Source: Stictocephala bisonia (taxonomy: Eukaryota; Arthropoda; Insecta; Hemiptera; Membracidae). From it: a DNA stretch of 64,000 bases. The DNA is taken from the NCBI GenBank assembly GCA_035578905.1, contig JAQJVL010000303.1:1-64000 (forward strand), written 5' to 3'. This document shows, piece by piece, positions 23,701-38,700 of this stretch; within the stretch, counting starts at the first letter, position 1; the number at the start of each line of letters is the position of its first letter. The position numbers and the translations under genes are program-made. Under the pieces are notes generated by a model that did no database searches, was not told the DNA's origin, and was given only the letters and a program-made list of their open reading frames with translations.

Positions 23701-26700
23701 AAACAAACAGGAATTAAACTGTAATTTTTACTATTTTTCTGTTCAACTAGCCTACATAATGTCAGGAAGAAGATATTCTGAACCAGATTGCTAAAACTTT
23801 GTTACTTTCTAAGAAATTTACAATTTGACTACATGCAATTTTTTTCGAATACCTTGGACAGAGCTTGTAAAGTAAATATTGCCCAGTAATTATCTGGATC
23901 CTCTTTTGATCATTTTTTAAATAATGGTTTTACATCAGCATATTTAAGTTGACTCGGGAACACGCTTTCATCAAAACACTGATTAACAATGCAACAGGGA
24001 GGGAGTGCAATAATATCTGCAACTCTTTTAATTAATTATACTGGAATCTCATCCCATCCTACAGATACTTTACGTTGTAAAGAATGTTTCGTATGTTACG
24101 TAAAGAAAAAATTGGGTGAATAAGTGTTACTGGTTTTCCATTTATACAGTATAAAATGATCCCTGTATGTCGTGTTTTAGCTTTGTTTCATTGGGCACAT
24201 TTGTTAATTTTTAACTGAAAAAATTTGCTATATGATGTCTATTAGAAATGGTTTTGTTATTTATTGTTATTGCACTCGAACACCCTGTTTCACACCAAGT
24301 AAGGATTTAATTGGTACCCAGGATGCTCAACTTTCATTAGTAGTGTTCCCTATACATTTATAATTGCTAGCTTGAAAGTACTAAATTGTTGCATAAAGTT
24401 TTCAAGAACGAGATCATTTTTACTTTTTAGTCAGTTACCTTGATATAGACCAGTACCTATAAAAAGTATCATAATTAACTAAAGTAATTATGACATTAAA
24501 AAAAATCTTGTATGAATTGTAGCTTTTTTACAATAGTGTTTAAAACTTAAAACTTTGCACATTTTCAATGCATGGAGTGAAAAGGGCTTTTTTCGTTTTA
24601 GTTTTTCAGCCTTTGCAAATTTGTATTCTAAAGTCACAATTTTATAAAGTTAAGATCCTCCACAACCTTTTAAAATTAAAAGTTTTCTTCTCTCTATTAT
24701 AGTTTTATTATATCAACTGTTTTAGTATCGAAATGTAGGCTAACTATTTTTGTTAAGTAATATAAATAAATAATTTATAATTTTACATTTTTAGGGTGGC
24801 CCAATTTTTTCTGAGCTCATAGCTATATTGAACATAAGATTCTATACAGTTTTTATGTTTGAAGTTGGTGTTCATCGCAGTTTTTTTATGAGGGCGCTAT
24901 CATAGTATGCACTTTCAAACTAGCTAGTCATCGCATGTATACAGATATTGGGAGGTATACAGCGCTCTTCTCGATATCACTGTATATCAGATGAAAGATA
25001 AGGCCCTTGACATAATTCAGTTTAGTGTATTAATGACACATCGATGTTTAGACATGAGAATTAATGTTATGCGAGGTCGAAGGCCTAGCTTTTTCTATAA
25101 GTAAAGTTGATCAATTTGAGTAACACCCTGTGATCAACTTGAGTAGCAGTCATGATCAAATTTGGCTGAATCCTTGATGAACTTGGCTAGCCAATCATAA
25201 TGAACTTAAGTAGGAGCGCTGTTTGTGAATGAATATAATTGAACGGTTTGAAACTATATCACGTGGCATAATATATAAATTACTCCTTGTAGGTAATGCC
25301 ATTATTATATACCAGTTTTATGTACAAATCAGATTATGTTTTGTTCATTCTTGTTTGGTTGTATTAGTTTACTTTTTTGCAATCTGTGACGTATTTTATT
25401 TTGTATGCATTTTTTTTGGTTTTTCAGGTGAAAAATAAAGCGCCAGCTGAAATTCAAATAACAGCAGAACAGTTGCTTAGAGAAGCTAAAGAACGAGATT
25501 TGGAAATTGTACCCCCTGTAAGTAAACTTATTAAATTTAATTTAACATTTAAGGGATAAATATCATCCTTAATCTCTACTTTTTCATTTATCTTCTTCCT
25601 TTTATTGACCTCTCTACCACTTAAACTCAAAATATAATAGATGTAACCACACAAGTCACAAAATGATTTCATCTATTCTGTTGCTAACTCTGTTTGATCT
25701 ATTTAGAGCTGTATGTTTTTATATAATCAAAAAATTTATCAACCACTAAGCAATTATATAGTTACAGTAGGTGTCGTCACTAACACTAAGTACAATAGAA
25801 AATAACTAGAAATTGGTACTCAATTTTAGTTAAATATATTCAATATCACTTATAGATAAGTTACAATTATCATTCGAATAAAAAACACAAAAAAGTAACA
25901 CTAGAAAATAGTCAAGTTAAAATTACAAATCAAACAAATAATTATATAACAATATCTAAATCTTCACAGCCCATAACTCTTCAATGGAGTAAACTTCTTT
26001 TCTTTTTAACCAGTCGTATAATTTTTGTTTCAATTGTTTTATACATAATGTTTTAAGAGTAAAGAGTAGTTTATTGTACAGTTTTAGCTGCTAATAGATG
26101 TGACTCTTATAGCATGTATCAAGACTAACATTAGGTGCTATTAGATTCTCTCTAAATCTAGTGTTATGGTTATGGAGTGAACTATGAGTTTCAAATTTTG
26201 CTAGGTTTTTTTTTTACATTATGAAAAATATAAAAACAGCCTAAAGTTAAAATTTGAAACCTTTTTAGAAGTAGGTTTTCAAGAATAATTTTTTCTCTCT
26301 GAAGGTCTTGTATTTTTTTGAGTGCATCCTCCAGATTGCAATTTAGGGTTGCTACAATTTTATTTAAACTATCAACCTCTTCTGCCAAAGTATGAGTAAT
26401 GCATCGAGATAAAACTTCCTCATTTGGTACCGAGCAGAATAGAATTAAGTAGTAGATTTGTTATTTTTGTATATATGGCTGGGCCATTAGTAGAGGGAAT
26501 AGAACAAAATGCATTGGTTGTAAAAGTTTTGTACATTGTATCAACTTGTAAGTCCTTCCTATATATGACGACTTAGCAGTATGTTTCAGATATAATTTCT
26601 TAAAATACCCTTTAGTCTTTACCATCACATATTCAAGCCTAACTCTTGGGACATCTGTTCCTAAAATAAAGTCATGATTCCATTAAGTCATTAGAATAAT

Positions 26701-29700
26701 TCTCAATGTGATTCTTCAGTCTACACATTTAGAGTGTGTAAAATGCCTGAAAACACACAAATATTTTGATTTAAAATAACAAAATGGATATGCAAATCGT
26801 AAAATAATATTAAAAATATATTAAAAAATAAATATTAATGTTGGGCTACCTATTATTTAAAACAATTATTTGTCATTTTCAAACTAATGGATTACATGTC
26901 AAAGGTATTGTCAGTGTTCCTTATATGAAAGCCTGTAGTTTTTGATAATTTATTGAGTGTAATGCCAAAAATTGCATTTCTAAGTAATTAATCTGCCTGG
27001 AAATAGTTCTTTGAGGAATGAAAATTTGCTGATTATGGTGTTAATTTAGTTCTTGCCAGCAATAATATTCACAATACAATAATATTTCATAAATTTTGGA
27101 TTTAAATTAATAGAAGTTTTTCTTTCTTTACATTACATCACAATTTGGTTTCTTAACATACGTTACAGTCAAGTTTTAACTGTCTACTAAATGTCTTAAA
27201 CTAGTGTATAACAACAACTGACTGATTGAACCAGTTCAAATTATCATTAATCGAATAAAACAGGTAAAGCATTAAACTCTTTTAAGACCAGTTTTAAAAT
27301 TTAGTTGATTTTTTAAATTTCCTGGAAGAAAATTATATAGCTTTTAAGCCACGTAAGCAAGAGTTTGTTCTAGTAACAATACTTTCTGTTGCGGGTATTA
27401 TATGATATTTGCCTATTTTCAGTGATTAAAGATATGTTATGAATTAAAACGTTAAGTGTACAGAAAATGTATAGGCACAGAAATGGGAGAGTAGTATAAT
27501 TATTGTATACTGTTTAGATTTACAGTACAACCTTGCTGGTTCGGCTTATTATGGCTACCAGTAAGCAGGGTTTAGGGAAAAGCCGGATGAACGAGAGGCC
27601 ATTTATAGTAGCACTTTGAGGCGTAATAAGCACCAGCAAAACGTAAATGTAATACTATACTTATATGTTCTTTACCTAACTCTACTTTATATGTTAGCTT
27701 TGCAGTTTTGTAGTTGATCAACAGTACAGCACAATAAAAAGATATTATACGTTTAATAAATAGCTATTCAGCTCTAAAAAAGTAAATATGTCAGTTAACA
27801 CCCACAGGGAAACAACTGCTTGGGAAAAGTGCATTGACCAGGCTGCATTAACTTTTTTATTTGTGACCGAATACATTTTAGACGCCGATTCCTTTGATCG
27901 TTCCTTGTGAATCCCAATGTCCGATTCCAAACAAATCTTTCAAATGCAGTTGTGCTATATTTAGCTTCACGAACAAAACTTTGTCAGTGCCGCTAAAAAC
28001 AATTTCTACTTAAGTTTTACATTGTGTACATAAACTGTATCTTTATAATACTAACCAGTTTTATTTTCGATTTTTATAAATGATGCATACAATGAAACAA
28101 TATACTTTTGCAAGACTATTTTTTGGTTGAATTGCAGGGAGGTCTGGATGACTTAGGACCTGTCGAGTGAGTGAGGTTGTAATGTAATCAAAAGAACACT
28201 CTAACTCTCACTCTTCATATTGATGAAATTGTTGATGATTATTACAACTAGCTTACTAAATTGAAAAAAAACCATTATATTGCCTGAGTCAATTATTGAA
28301 GTTATAGAAGTTTTATTTGTCACAGAATGTGACAAATAAAATCAATTTGTAACAGAATGTGATATATTGATGTGACCTATTGAGCTGTATAGGTGTCTGT
28401 GTGTTTTGTATGTACGTTTGTTTGTAGATTAATATTGTTATAATTCAATCACCATGTGAGTTTTAGAAAAACATTGTTTTTTTATGTTTCACACTGTTTG
28501 AAGATTTACAGTTTATTTAAATTATTTCTCCATACAACTAGTTGATCATTTAGCTTGTAAGTACTGTATATAAGTTTTTTTTAGCAAATTTATTTGTTAT
28601 AGTGGCAATATGTAGCCTATAGAGCAAACAGAGCTTTCCAGTTACTTTTGTTTATTAATTTATTGTTATTTAGCCACCAAAACAAAAAATCTCAGATCCT
28701 GAAGAACTTGCAGACTATCAACACAGAAAAAGACGTGCCTTTGAGGACAACATTAGAAAAAATCGATCTGTTATTAGCAATTGGATTAAATATGCTCAAT
28801 GGGAAGAAAGTCAAAAGGAGGTGCCCAGGTAAGTCGCTCAAACAGTTTAATTAAACTGTGTAATGAATGCTGTAAATAAATTAATAACCAAGTAAAATAA
28901 TTATAAAACAACAGTCAATATTTCGTTGGAAAATGTCAGCTTTGATAAAAGAACATATTTTTTAGTATTCCGCATATTTTATTTAAAAAAGTACTTTTGC
29001 CAGTTACGGCATCATCAGTTTTAAAAGTAAACAGAAGAACATGTTTTTTATTTACTTTTATAACTGATGATGCCTTAACCGGCAAGAGTACTTTTTAAAA
29101 TGAAAATTTTTAAATAATTTAAAAATGTGTTCTTTTATCAAACCAAGCATATTCCATCAAGAATGTTAAACAGAAAATACCAGCTTATTTTGATGTTTAT
29201 AAGTCAAATAATTTACTGAAAACTATTTCAGTAACGAAATTCTACTTGATGTAATTGCTTAGATTAGTATATTTAACTAAAATTAAATTTAATAAAAATA
29301 TGACAACTAAAAGTAAGGAATAGATTCAATCAAAACTTACATAAAAAGCCAATAGAAGGAAGAAGAGAAGAAAGCTTGTCTTGCCAAGAGAAGAAAAGAA
29401 GACTTGGCAATTTAGCTCGTAGGAGGAATTGACAAGACTTCCAGGTATCCAAACTGTACCGGACTATTTTCAAGAAATAAAATCTATATTTTTGCTTATA
29501 ATTAATCGTCATTTAAGCTTACATCAATACATATCATATGATGATTAAAATACTAGCTAATGAACAAGATAATTTTGAAACATAAATTCATTTTCAAAGC
29601 CACTAACTTATTTGAACTAGTTAAAATTAATGTAATTTAAATCCACATGAAATTCCTGTTCTGTCACGCAGATCTTATATTAACTTTGAAAAGTAGATCT

Positions 29701-32700
29701 AGGTTCCAGAAAAAAAATATCCTTAGAAAACTCGTTATAATATTCCACTAAAAGTTAAACTTTAAAATCCATCTTGTTTAAACAAGACTGGTGAGGAATT
29801 ATTGAAAATCTCAGCACCATGCCAAAGTAGTGGGTGTTAACTGTGTATATAAGAAACAATGAATATTGGAAGATATAACATAAAGTAATTTTTAAAGGAG
29901 GAATTTGTAGACCAAGTTCATGTATATTATTAAGTATGTAGTAATTGCGCCAATATTTAATGAGACTCGTGAACATAATATGTAGAATACTATCTAGTTA
30001 GATAAATTTAGAATATATATCTGTTAACAATTCGCGTATTATCAACATAATTGTTATGGGAAAGTTAATTTTAGAATAGATAAAGTATTTAAAGTAAATT
30101 AAATATTGATAATTTAAGTGACATAAATATGTTAAACATAATAGAGAATAATTATTTTACAAACAAGTAAAACACCACATAAAACAAATTGAATAAATTA
30201 TTTATTTCTATCAATAACATACAAAACAAAATAACAAACTTAGAAATTGACTGTCCACATAATCAGTAGTACGTACAGTTTATCTGAATACAAATAAAAA
30301 TACAATATAATTTTGATCTAGCTCAGATGCAGTTTACAATTTTCTAGAATTTTTGCTCATGAAACATGGAGTTTTAATAGATTTTTTTAATTAGGAAAAA
30401 TGGACACAGTTATATACAGCTAATATATGAAATTTTTATTTATATCTTCTTATAATATTTTAATGCTCATTTTCCAATTGTTAAGACCAGAAAACACTTA
30501 CACAAAAAAATATGGTTTACAAAAGAACAAAAGTCTGAAAAAATTGGTTTAATCAATGAAAACAATGCTGCCCGTAGAAGTAAATCTCAATTAAACATTA
30601 ACCTATTTAAACATAAATTCAATAATATAAAAATAAGCAATTGCTTCAAAAATAAGCAAACACAAGAAAAGAACAAATATTATGGAAACAAAATAGAAAA
30701 ATCCAAAAATTACCAGCGAGCTGCTTGGAACATCTTCAATTCTGAGATAGGTAATACAAAATCTAATAGTAATAATATATGCCTTAAATTTAATGATTTA
30801 ATGGTAACTGAACCTAGAGAAGTAAGGAAATATTTTAATGATCATTATATTAATGAAATTAAGATAAGCTAAATTCTGATAAAACTCACTCATGCATTTT
30901 TTAACAAATCTCAACAAATAAAAAGTGTTGTTTTTGAATATAAATTGCTCAATAGGCATGACATTATAGATATCATAAGTAGTCTGAAGAATAGTTATAG
31001 CACTGGTTATGATGATATTCCTGTACCAGTTATAAAATGTGTGCCCAGATATATATTTTGTATCTGGACACTTTCCTGAAAAACTAAAAATAACAAAAAT
31101 CAAACCATTTTAAAATAAGGAAGCCAGATGAGGAAGACAAAGGTTGTTGGACATTTGCCATCATTACGTGAAAATTACCAATCACGACGTTTCGATTTGG
31201 TAAAACCCAAACCTTTTTCAATTGCTAAAAACTAAATTACATGTACATTAACATGTTATAAAACTACGTTCTTAAACTAATAAACTTATCTACATTAATA
31301 ATTATCTAAATTTAAACCTAAATCATAGAATGGGGTACAACAAAATGAACTTCTACTAAATACAAAAAAACTTTGTTGTACCCCATTCTATGATCTAGAT
31401 TAAAATGTAGATAATTATTAATGTAGATAAGTTTATTAGTTTAAGAACGTAGTTCTATAACATGTTTGTGTAGATGTAATTTAGTTTTTAGCACTTGAAA
31501 AAGGTTTGGGTTTTACCAAATCGAAACGTCGTGATTGGTAATTTTCACGTAATGATGGCAAATGTCCAATAACCTTTGTCTTCCTCATCTGATACTCCAT
31601 CATTAACAAATTTCAAAAACCAAGGAAGCCAATTGGATGTAGCTAATTATCGACCGCTGGCACTATTACCAGCACCAAAAGTATTTGAGCGTGCTATGGC
31701 TAATCAGTTGGTTAATTATCTTGAAAGTAACAGTTTGCTTGCTAATATACAGTATAGTTTTAGAAAAAGCAAATCTGTAGTCATAGCTGCCACTGATTTT
31801 TTAGAAATTGTTATTGACTCTGTTGATAGAGGGAATAAGGTTGTAGAAGTTTTTGTGGACCTGCACAAGGTTTTTGATAGTGTTTGTCACTCTAAGTTAT
31901 TATGTAAACTGGCATTGCTTGGTATTCATGGGAAGGAACGCAATTGGTTCAAAACATACCTACAAAATAGGCAGCAGTTTGTGGAGGTGACTCACTTTAC
32001 TAACAAAAACAATTGCTTAACTAAACACTGTTCAACAACAAAATAAAAAACCAATGTGAGTGCCACAGGGTTCAATATTGGGGCCACTGCGGTTTCTGTT
32101 GAATTTAAAGGGTATTCCAGAATCAGAGGACATAATTTTGTACGCTGATGATGCAACTCTAAGAATTAGTGCATCATCTGACAAAGAAGTAGAAATATCT
32201 ACTTTTCTTAAACTGTCCAATTTAGGTCAATTTTTCCAAGAAAACAGTTTAATTTTAAATCCTGATAAAACTAGTTATGTAGAATTTAAAACAAAGCAGA
32301 GTAAAACAAATATAATCCAAAATATTGTAATAATAGAACAATTTCCCATAGCTAAAGTCGATAATGTAAAATTGTTGGGTTTAACATTAGATAGCACGCT
32401 TTCTTGGAATGAACATTTACATAAGATCATGTCTAAGTTGAATTCTGGTCTTTATGCTTTGGGCAGAATGTCTAGGCTATGTACACATTAAGCTCTCAAA
32501 TCTATATATTTCTCATTCATTCGCACATTATTTTTTGGCATTTCTCCGTATGGATAAAATAACAATAAAAAAATTTTAGATTCAATATAAATAACACAAA
32601 AAAAGCAATACGTATCATTTTAGGTCTGAAATGGAATCAATCTGTAAAAAAACATTTTACTAACTTAAAAATCATGACAGTTTATAGTGCATACATTTAT

Positions 32701-35700
32701 GAAACAATATTATCTGTAAACAATCGTTAAAATAATGTGGTATTGTTTGGAGACAATCACAATTGTACCAGGCATAGAAATGACATAGCAGTGGCCCGCT
32801 ATAATCTGCAGTTTTACTGCAAAAAGCCAAAGAATATAGGGAGCAGATTCTTTAATCAACTTCCAAACTGTGCAAAATGACAAATCATTTAAACTAAAGC
32901 TGAAGGAATATTTGATTAACTTACCATTGTATTCCTTCTCAGAGTTTAATGAAGTTGGATAATAACTATGTAGTGAATTTTATATTTACTATCATTTAGT
33001 TTTTGTGTATGTTTACTTAATTTTAACCTTTTAATGATCTTTTATACTGGTATTATTATTACTGATACAATATATTGATATATAAATATTATACTGACGC
33101 CAATCATGTACAAAGGTGTATGCAATGAATAAAGAAATTTCTGATTACAGAACAAAAAGACACCCACTGGAATGCTTGTATCTATAAAAACTTCAAAAAT
33201 AGGTTATACAAATATTTATAAAATGTTAAAATGTAGTACCAAAATAAAGATAATTTGATTGATTACATGCCTATTTATTTTAAGATTATAAATTAAATTA
33301 ATCGACGTTAACCAATTGCCTAGTTTAAATATCAAATACATAATGAATAATAAATTTTAATTATAAATATATATTTAAATTTAATATTGTATGAGTAGTC
33401 CTTGTACATGTTATGATGATTGATTATAATAAAACAAGTTTACCACCTTTAGTCTAAAGGGACTAAAACAATTATTGTTAACACTTATTTTGTATCTATA
33501 CTGATTTATATATTTTTTAACTTAAATTAAATTTGTGTGATGTTTCAATGTTTGTCATTTCTACCAATAAGTAATATAATAATTAAGAAATGCAAGATCT
33601 ATAAGAGAATTATATTTGTAGAAGATAAAAATGTTTTGCGTATTATTTGCTTCGTTTACAGGAACAAAAGTATAGCTTAGCGAATTAAGGTGTAAATTAT
33701 AGAAGAAAATCTTTTTGTGCCATTATGTTTAGTGGTATTTTCTTAAATTGTGAATAAGTAACCAAATTGAATTTATTTATAACAAGAAGTTAAACATTTT
33801 TCAATGCACACGTATGTTGTGTATATAACAGAAGAAAATACCTCTAGTAGTCATTGTTCAGCTTACATAAGAAAAATTAATTGTTGCTCAAATTATTTCA
33901 TTAGAGCTCGATCCATCTACGAGCGTGCCCTGGACGTGGATCATCGCAACATTACACTATGGCTCAAGTATACAGAATTGGAGATGAGGAACCGGCAAGT
34001 GAACCATGCCCGCAACTTGTGGGACCGTGCCGTCACTATCTTGCCGAGGGCCAACCAATTCTGGTACAAGTACACATATATGGAAGAGATGCTGGGCAAT
34101 ATTGCAGGTTAGTACTTACAGCGTGGCATCAAACAGAATTTACTGAAAAAATTAAAAAATTAAATTTAATATTTCCTTAATTAAATGTCGAAGACCTGAA
34201 ACCTTTAATGAGAATCAATTTAAAGAAAATTACTCAAATCTATTTATTAAGAAAGAGAAAATTGGATCTTTACATTTACCTTATAAAATATAAATTATTC
34301 ATTACATTATTATGTACAGTAGAACCTCTTTAATCCGGCACGTTTGGGACTTGACGCTTTCCGGATTAAAGAAAATTCCGGACTATGGAGGTTATTTATA
34401 AAAATACAGAAGGTGTATAATAAATAACATAATTTGCACAACAAAACTACTGTATTTATATATTAAATAAACATTGGTTATTTAAACAATATAAATCAAT
34501 ATATAAGTACAGGAGAAATATTAAAATGCATTTTTAAGTACAGTATGTGATGAATTAAATTTGAATACAGTATGAAATACAGTACAGTACTGTACTATAG
34601 TATTTGTGGTTTTTAGTAACAGCACTGGTAGAAGGCTGGAAAAAAGATCTAATATCTATTTGCTTCTTACAGCTTTTTTTATTAGCTGTCGAGTAGCTCA
34701 CTTTAAAATGTTCATTGTGAAGGCAATTCTGTAATTTGTGTCTATTGCCGTTTATGCCGGATTATAGACAATTCCGGACTATAGAATGTCGGATTAAGGA
34801 AGTGTTACTGTATAAGTATTTTTTAATGTCTCTGCAATTCATTTGTACAAAGACAGTACAATTTTATTTATTTATTTATCTGTGATGAACTGAGATAATT
34901 TTACTGTCATATCTCGTATGGTATTTATGAGGTAGAAAGATTTGGAATGTACGAGTATTTATTTGAACTATCTATATTCATTATATCTTAGTAGAAGATT
35001 AGAAGAAAAGTCTTCATACTATCAAAGTAAGTAGTTATTAAACAGTTGTAAATTAAATCAGAAGTTAAGTATTTACAAAATATAAAACAAAGGAACTTAG
35101 TTATAAAAAGTTAAAGCTAAGAAAACAAGCGAGGGGCGTGAGTTATCGGTCAAAACCAAGGTGCATGGGTGGGAGAACCTCTACAATCTACGATGTGACA
35201 ACAACACAAACATAGTCTAGTTGCTTGCAGTGCAGCCCATGCTTATAACAGAGCTCCGCCTGTCATACTTGTCTTGAGGTATCCTTCGTACAATCATGAT
35301 AACATTGTATAGTAGATAGCATGCGTTTCATACTGTAGTAGTGAATAGAAAAATTCATAAAATGTTTTAATTGCTTTACATTTTTCTGTTTTTTAAAATG
35401 GATCTATACCACTAACATTTAATTGGATTAAAAAATGGTTGATAATGTACTTTGGATAACTTAAACTCTGAATAACCACATTCCGGATAACTAATTGCTA
35501 ATGTATAAGTAACTAATGTAACCAAGTGTTTACATGTGCGGAATGTGGTGTGATTGGCTGGTGCTTTCAGGTGCTCGTCAGGTTTTTGAACGCTGGATGG
35601 AATGGGAGCCTGATGAGCAAGCTTGGCTCACCTACATCAAGTTTGAATTACGCTACAAAGAGATTGATCGGGCAAGACAAATTTACAACAGATTTGTCAT

Positions 35701-38700
35701 AGTTCATCCTGATGTCAACAACTGGCTAAAATATGCTAGGTTCGTAACATGTGTTTTATATAAATTGTTTAGTGATTTGATTATGTTACTGACAATTTTA
35801 ACTAATGGATTACCGCAAGATTACCAGGCCCTTTTTAGCTTGTTGCACTATAATTTACATTTTTGCCCTTGTTCTCTTATTTTTTTGTCCCCTATACATT
35901 TATAATTTTTTTTATGTAAAAACACAAAATAACATTCTGCAACAGAATAATTAGTAATTTTTTTCATAAAAAAAGTGCATACAAAAAAATTTCTTTTTCG
36001 TTTAACATCAAGCTGTGAAACAGTCACTAAACTAGTTTCTCTACTAAATACTACAACTAGTCCTGTATAATATTGTTTGCACTAAAACATTGACTTTTTC
36101 TTTTTACCCCCAGCTTTAGTGCTAGCTGCACTAAACAAAGGCTAGTTCACTTACTAGTAACTTTGGAAGAACCATTTTTAGGTAAAAATTATAGTAAAAA
36201 AAGAACAAAGTATATTACTGTATATAGTTATACAGGGTGGAAAAAAATGTAACCGCTTTCATAACAACTTTATTTTTTTCCATAGATAATTTGATAATTT
36301 TATTTTTTTTTGTTTAGTAATTGCGTTCCATAAAGTATAATTTTTGATCAGAATAATTTACTTGAAACCGTTAAACAGCGGAGAAATAATACTGTTCAAA
36401 TTAGTTACATTGAATTCAAATGACTGCTACTCTGTAAAGGATAAACCTTTCAAAGTCCAGTTTGCGGCAATTAATATCTATTGAATAGACCTTTCATTTG
36501 ATACCAAAATTGACCTAGGCTTACATTAAAGATTTTACATCAACTCCTCATGGGCCGTCCCCCTGAAAAGATGAAATGTCGCCAATGGTGTCAAAAAGTA
36601 TGTTCTTTGTAACATACTTTTTGTACATGATCATGTACAAAATTTCACTTTTACAAGTGAAGTTATACAAAGCGTTTCCATATTTTTTCCACCCTGAAAA
36701 TTTTTTAAAACACACTTAACAGATAATAATAACATTGGGAACAAAATAAAGTAACACAACAGGGGTGCACAGAGACTGTACGACCCATTAATCAAAACCA
36801 ACAACTTACTTCACCACCTTCTTAATTAGTAAATATGTTCTACCATAAACAAAGAAACATTACTTTTCTACCTAAAGTAATAAAAATTACAAAAATGAAA
36901 TTTCTAATACCCTGATATCTGTACATAAATAGCCTATTGGGAGATTTAAACCAAATTCATATTATAGAATCAAACAATCTATGGAAATATCTGTACAGAT
37001 CAGTGCCATTTGGATAACAATATGTGTTGGATATCCAGCTCATGAAATAGCGTGTCAATAGCAAACAATTCTGAGAGAATCAATTCAGACAGAATATTAT
37101 ATGGCTCTTTCACTTGTCAAATTGATATTATCTATATTCATTTAAAATTGATCCGTTATCCATTTATTTGTATCTTTTACTTTACAGGTTTGAAGAGCAA
37201 CATGGTTTTGTTTCAAGTGCAAGGAAAGTTTACGAGAGAGCAGTAGAATTCTTTGGTGAAGAGACTTTAGATGAGAGGCTTTTTGTTGGTTTTGCAAAAT
37301 TTGAAGAAGGCCAGAGAGAGGTAATTTGTCTACAATTATTTTAATAAATAAATTGAGTATTTAAATACAACCATCTAAGATGATGTGGTTCATATTCTAA
37401 AAATTAATTAATATACAGACTGTAGAAAAGTTTTAAAATTACCAAATTACAAATCAAAAATTCCAGTTACCAAAATATGTGTTGACATTGTAACCGAAAA
37501 AGTGAGACATTATATTAATTTACATACATCTGTACAGTAATTGAATTTTTTTAAATTTAAAAATGATCCTTTTATATTCTTATTTTAGGAGCCATCTCAG
37601 AAATAAGTCCCGCCTGTATATTTAATAAAATAATAAATATTGTATAGCTTGTAGTAGGTGGAGATGACCAAATAAGACACAGTTCCCCTCCCTTGCAGAA
37701 AAAAGTTCATTTTTATTCTGACGGCTTGTTGTACCAACGGCTTAATTTGTTTTCCAAACTACTAGCACAGGAATACAAATTTTACAGTCATGGGAATCGA
37801 ACTAGACTCGGATTGGTTGTGTTGCAAGCCACTGTCTTAGCTCCTCAGCTGCACCTGTCCCATGTACATTTGATTAAAAAGAACTGAACCAAAATATTTA
37901 TATATCATATTTAATACTGGCTTTGATAATATAAGATTACTGGCGAGGGGTCTGTATGGAATTAGACAAGAGACAAGCTTATCCAAATTGTAAGTGCAGT
38001 AAGAATACGTAAATTTATTCAATTAAAATGCAGACTAGTCCAGAAAAGAAGTTTTTGTACCAGCAAAATGATTTCCTCTGTTTTAATGTTTTATTTTCTT
38101 TGTTAGTATATACTTTATATGTATAGCAAAACAAATCAGAAAATCATTCATAGCTCTATATTTACCATCTACAGTAATATAGCAGACATTAGTGTTCAAA
38201 GTTTGTAATTTTATAGCATAATTGTAAAATATCTTTGTCGTGGCCGGACCTAATAAGGAGGAAGATGATACAGATGTACTTTTAATCAATATACTTTAAT
38301 TTTGCAATACAGTAGAACCTCTTTAATACGAAATAATTGGGACCGGGGGTAGTTCGGACTAAGGAATGTTTGGATTACAGAACATATTGTTGCTTTTACA
38401 TAACTATAGCTAAAACTTGGCTAAAATGGATCGTAATTGTTGCGGGAAAAGTGAAAAATGCTTTATAAAGTAAAATACAGTGTTTATTTAATACAGTAGT
38501 AAACATAGTGAATAAACAGTACTGTTTCGCGCGCATTCCGTTGTAGTTCATTCAACGGCCAACGTTAAACGGCTCCTGCGGCGGCGTTCAGATTACGGGG
38601 GTTCGGATTAAAGAGGTTCTACTGTATAATCCAAGTAAAGGAGTAAAATTTAAGCAATTCATTACTAATTTTGGTTACGTAAATGGTAAGAGTTCTAAAA

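Larger units (their letters stand above)
20707..25427 (+). other. crn intron 1
   Basis: Contains a complete but broken piggyBac element (20969-23140) and an RT fragment (about 23868-24066). The remaining 24.1-25.4 kb is AT-rich without recognisable features. Confidence 0.7.
30470..33142 (+). mobile_element. Degenerate Jockey/CR1-type non-LTR retrotransposon, 5'-truncated
   Basis: An open stretch from about 30470 to 30870 reads [17 protein letters not shown] and later [11 protein letters not shown], the linker between endonuclease and RT. RT follows: [12 protein letters not shown] near 31000, then after the foldback [13 protein letters not shown] (31640), [11 protein letters not shown] (31860), PQGSILGPL (32060), YADDATL (32140), [11 protein letters not shown] (32380), and a C-terminal [14 protein letters not shown] near 32930. 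The 3' end is near AATAAAGAAATTTCTGA (33127-33143). Stops and frameshifts make it dead. Confidence 0.85.
28829..33904 (+). other. crn intron 3
   Basis: Contains a foldback (28941-29143), a degenerate non-LTR retrotransposon (about 30470-33142) and a second foldback inserted in it. The stretches 29.2-30.4 and 33.2-33.9 kb show nothing recognisable. Confidence 0.7.
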
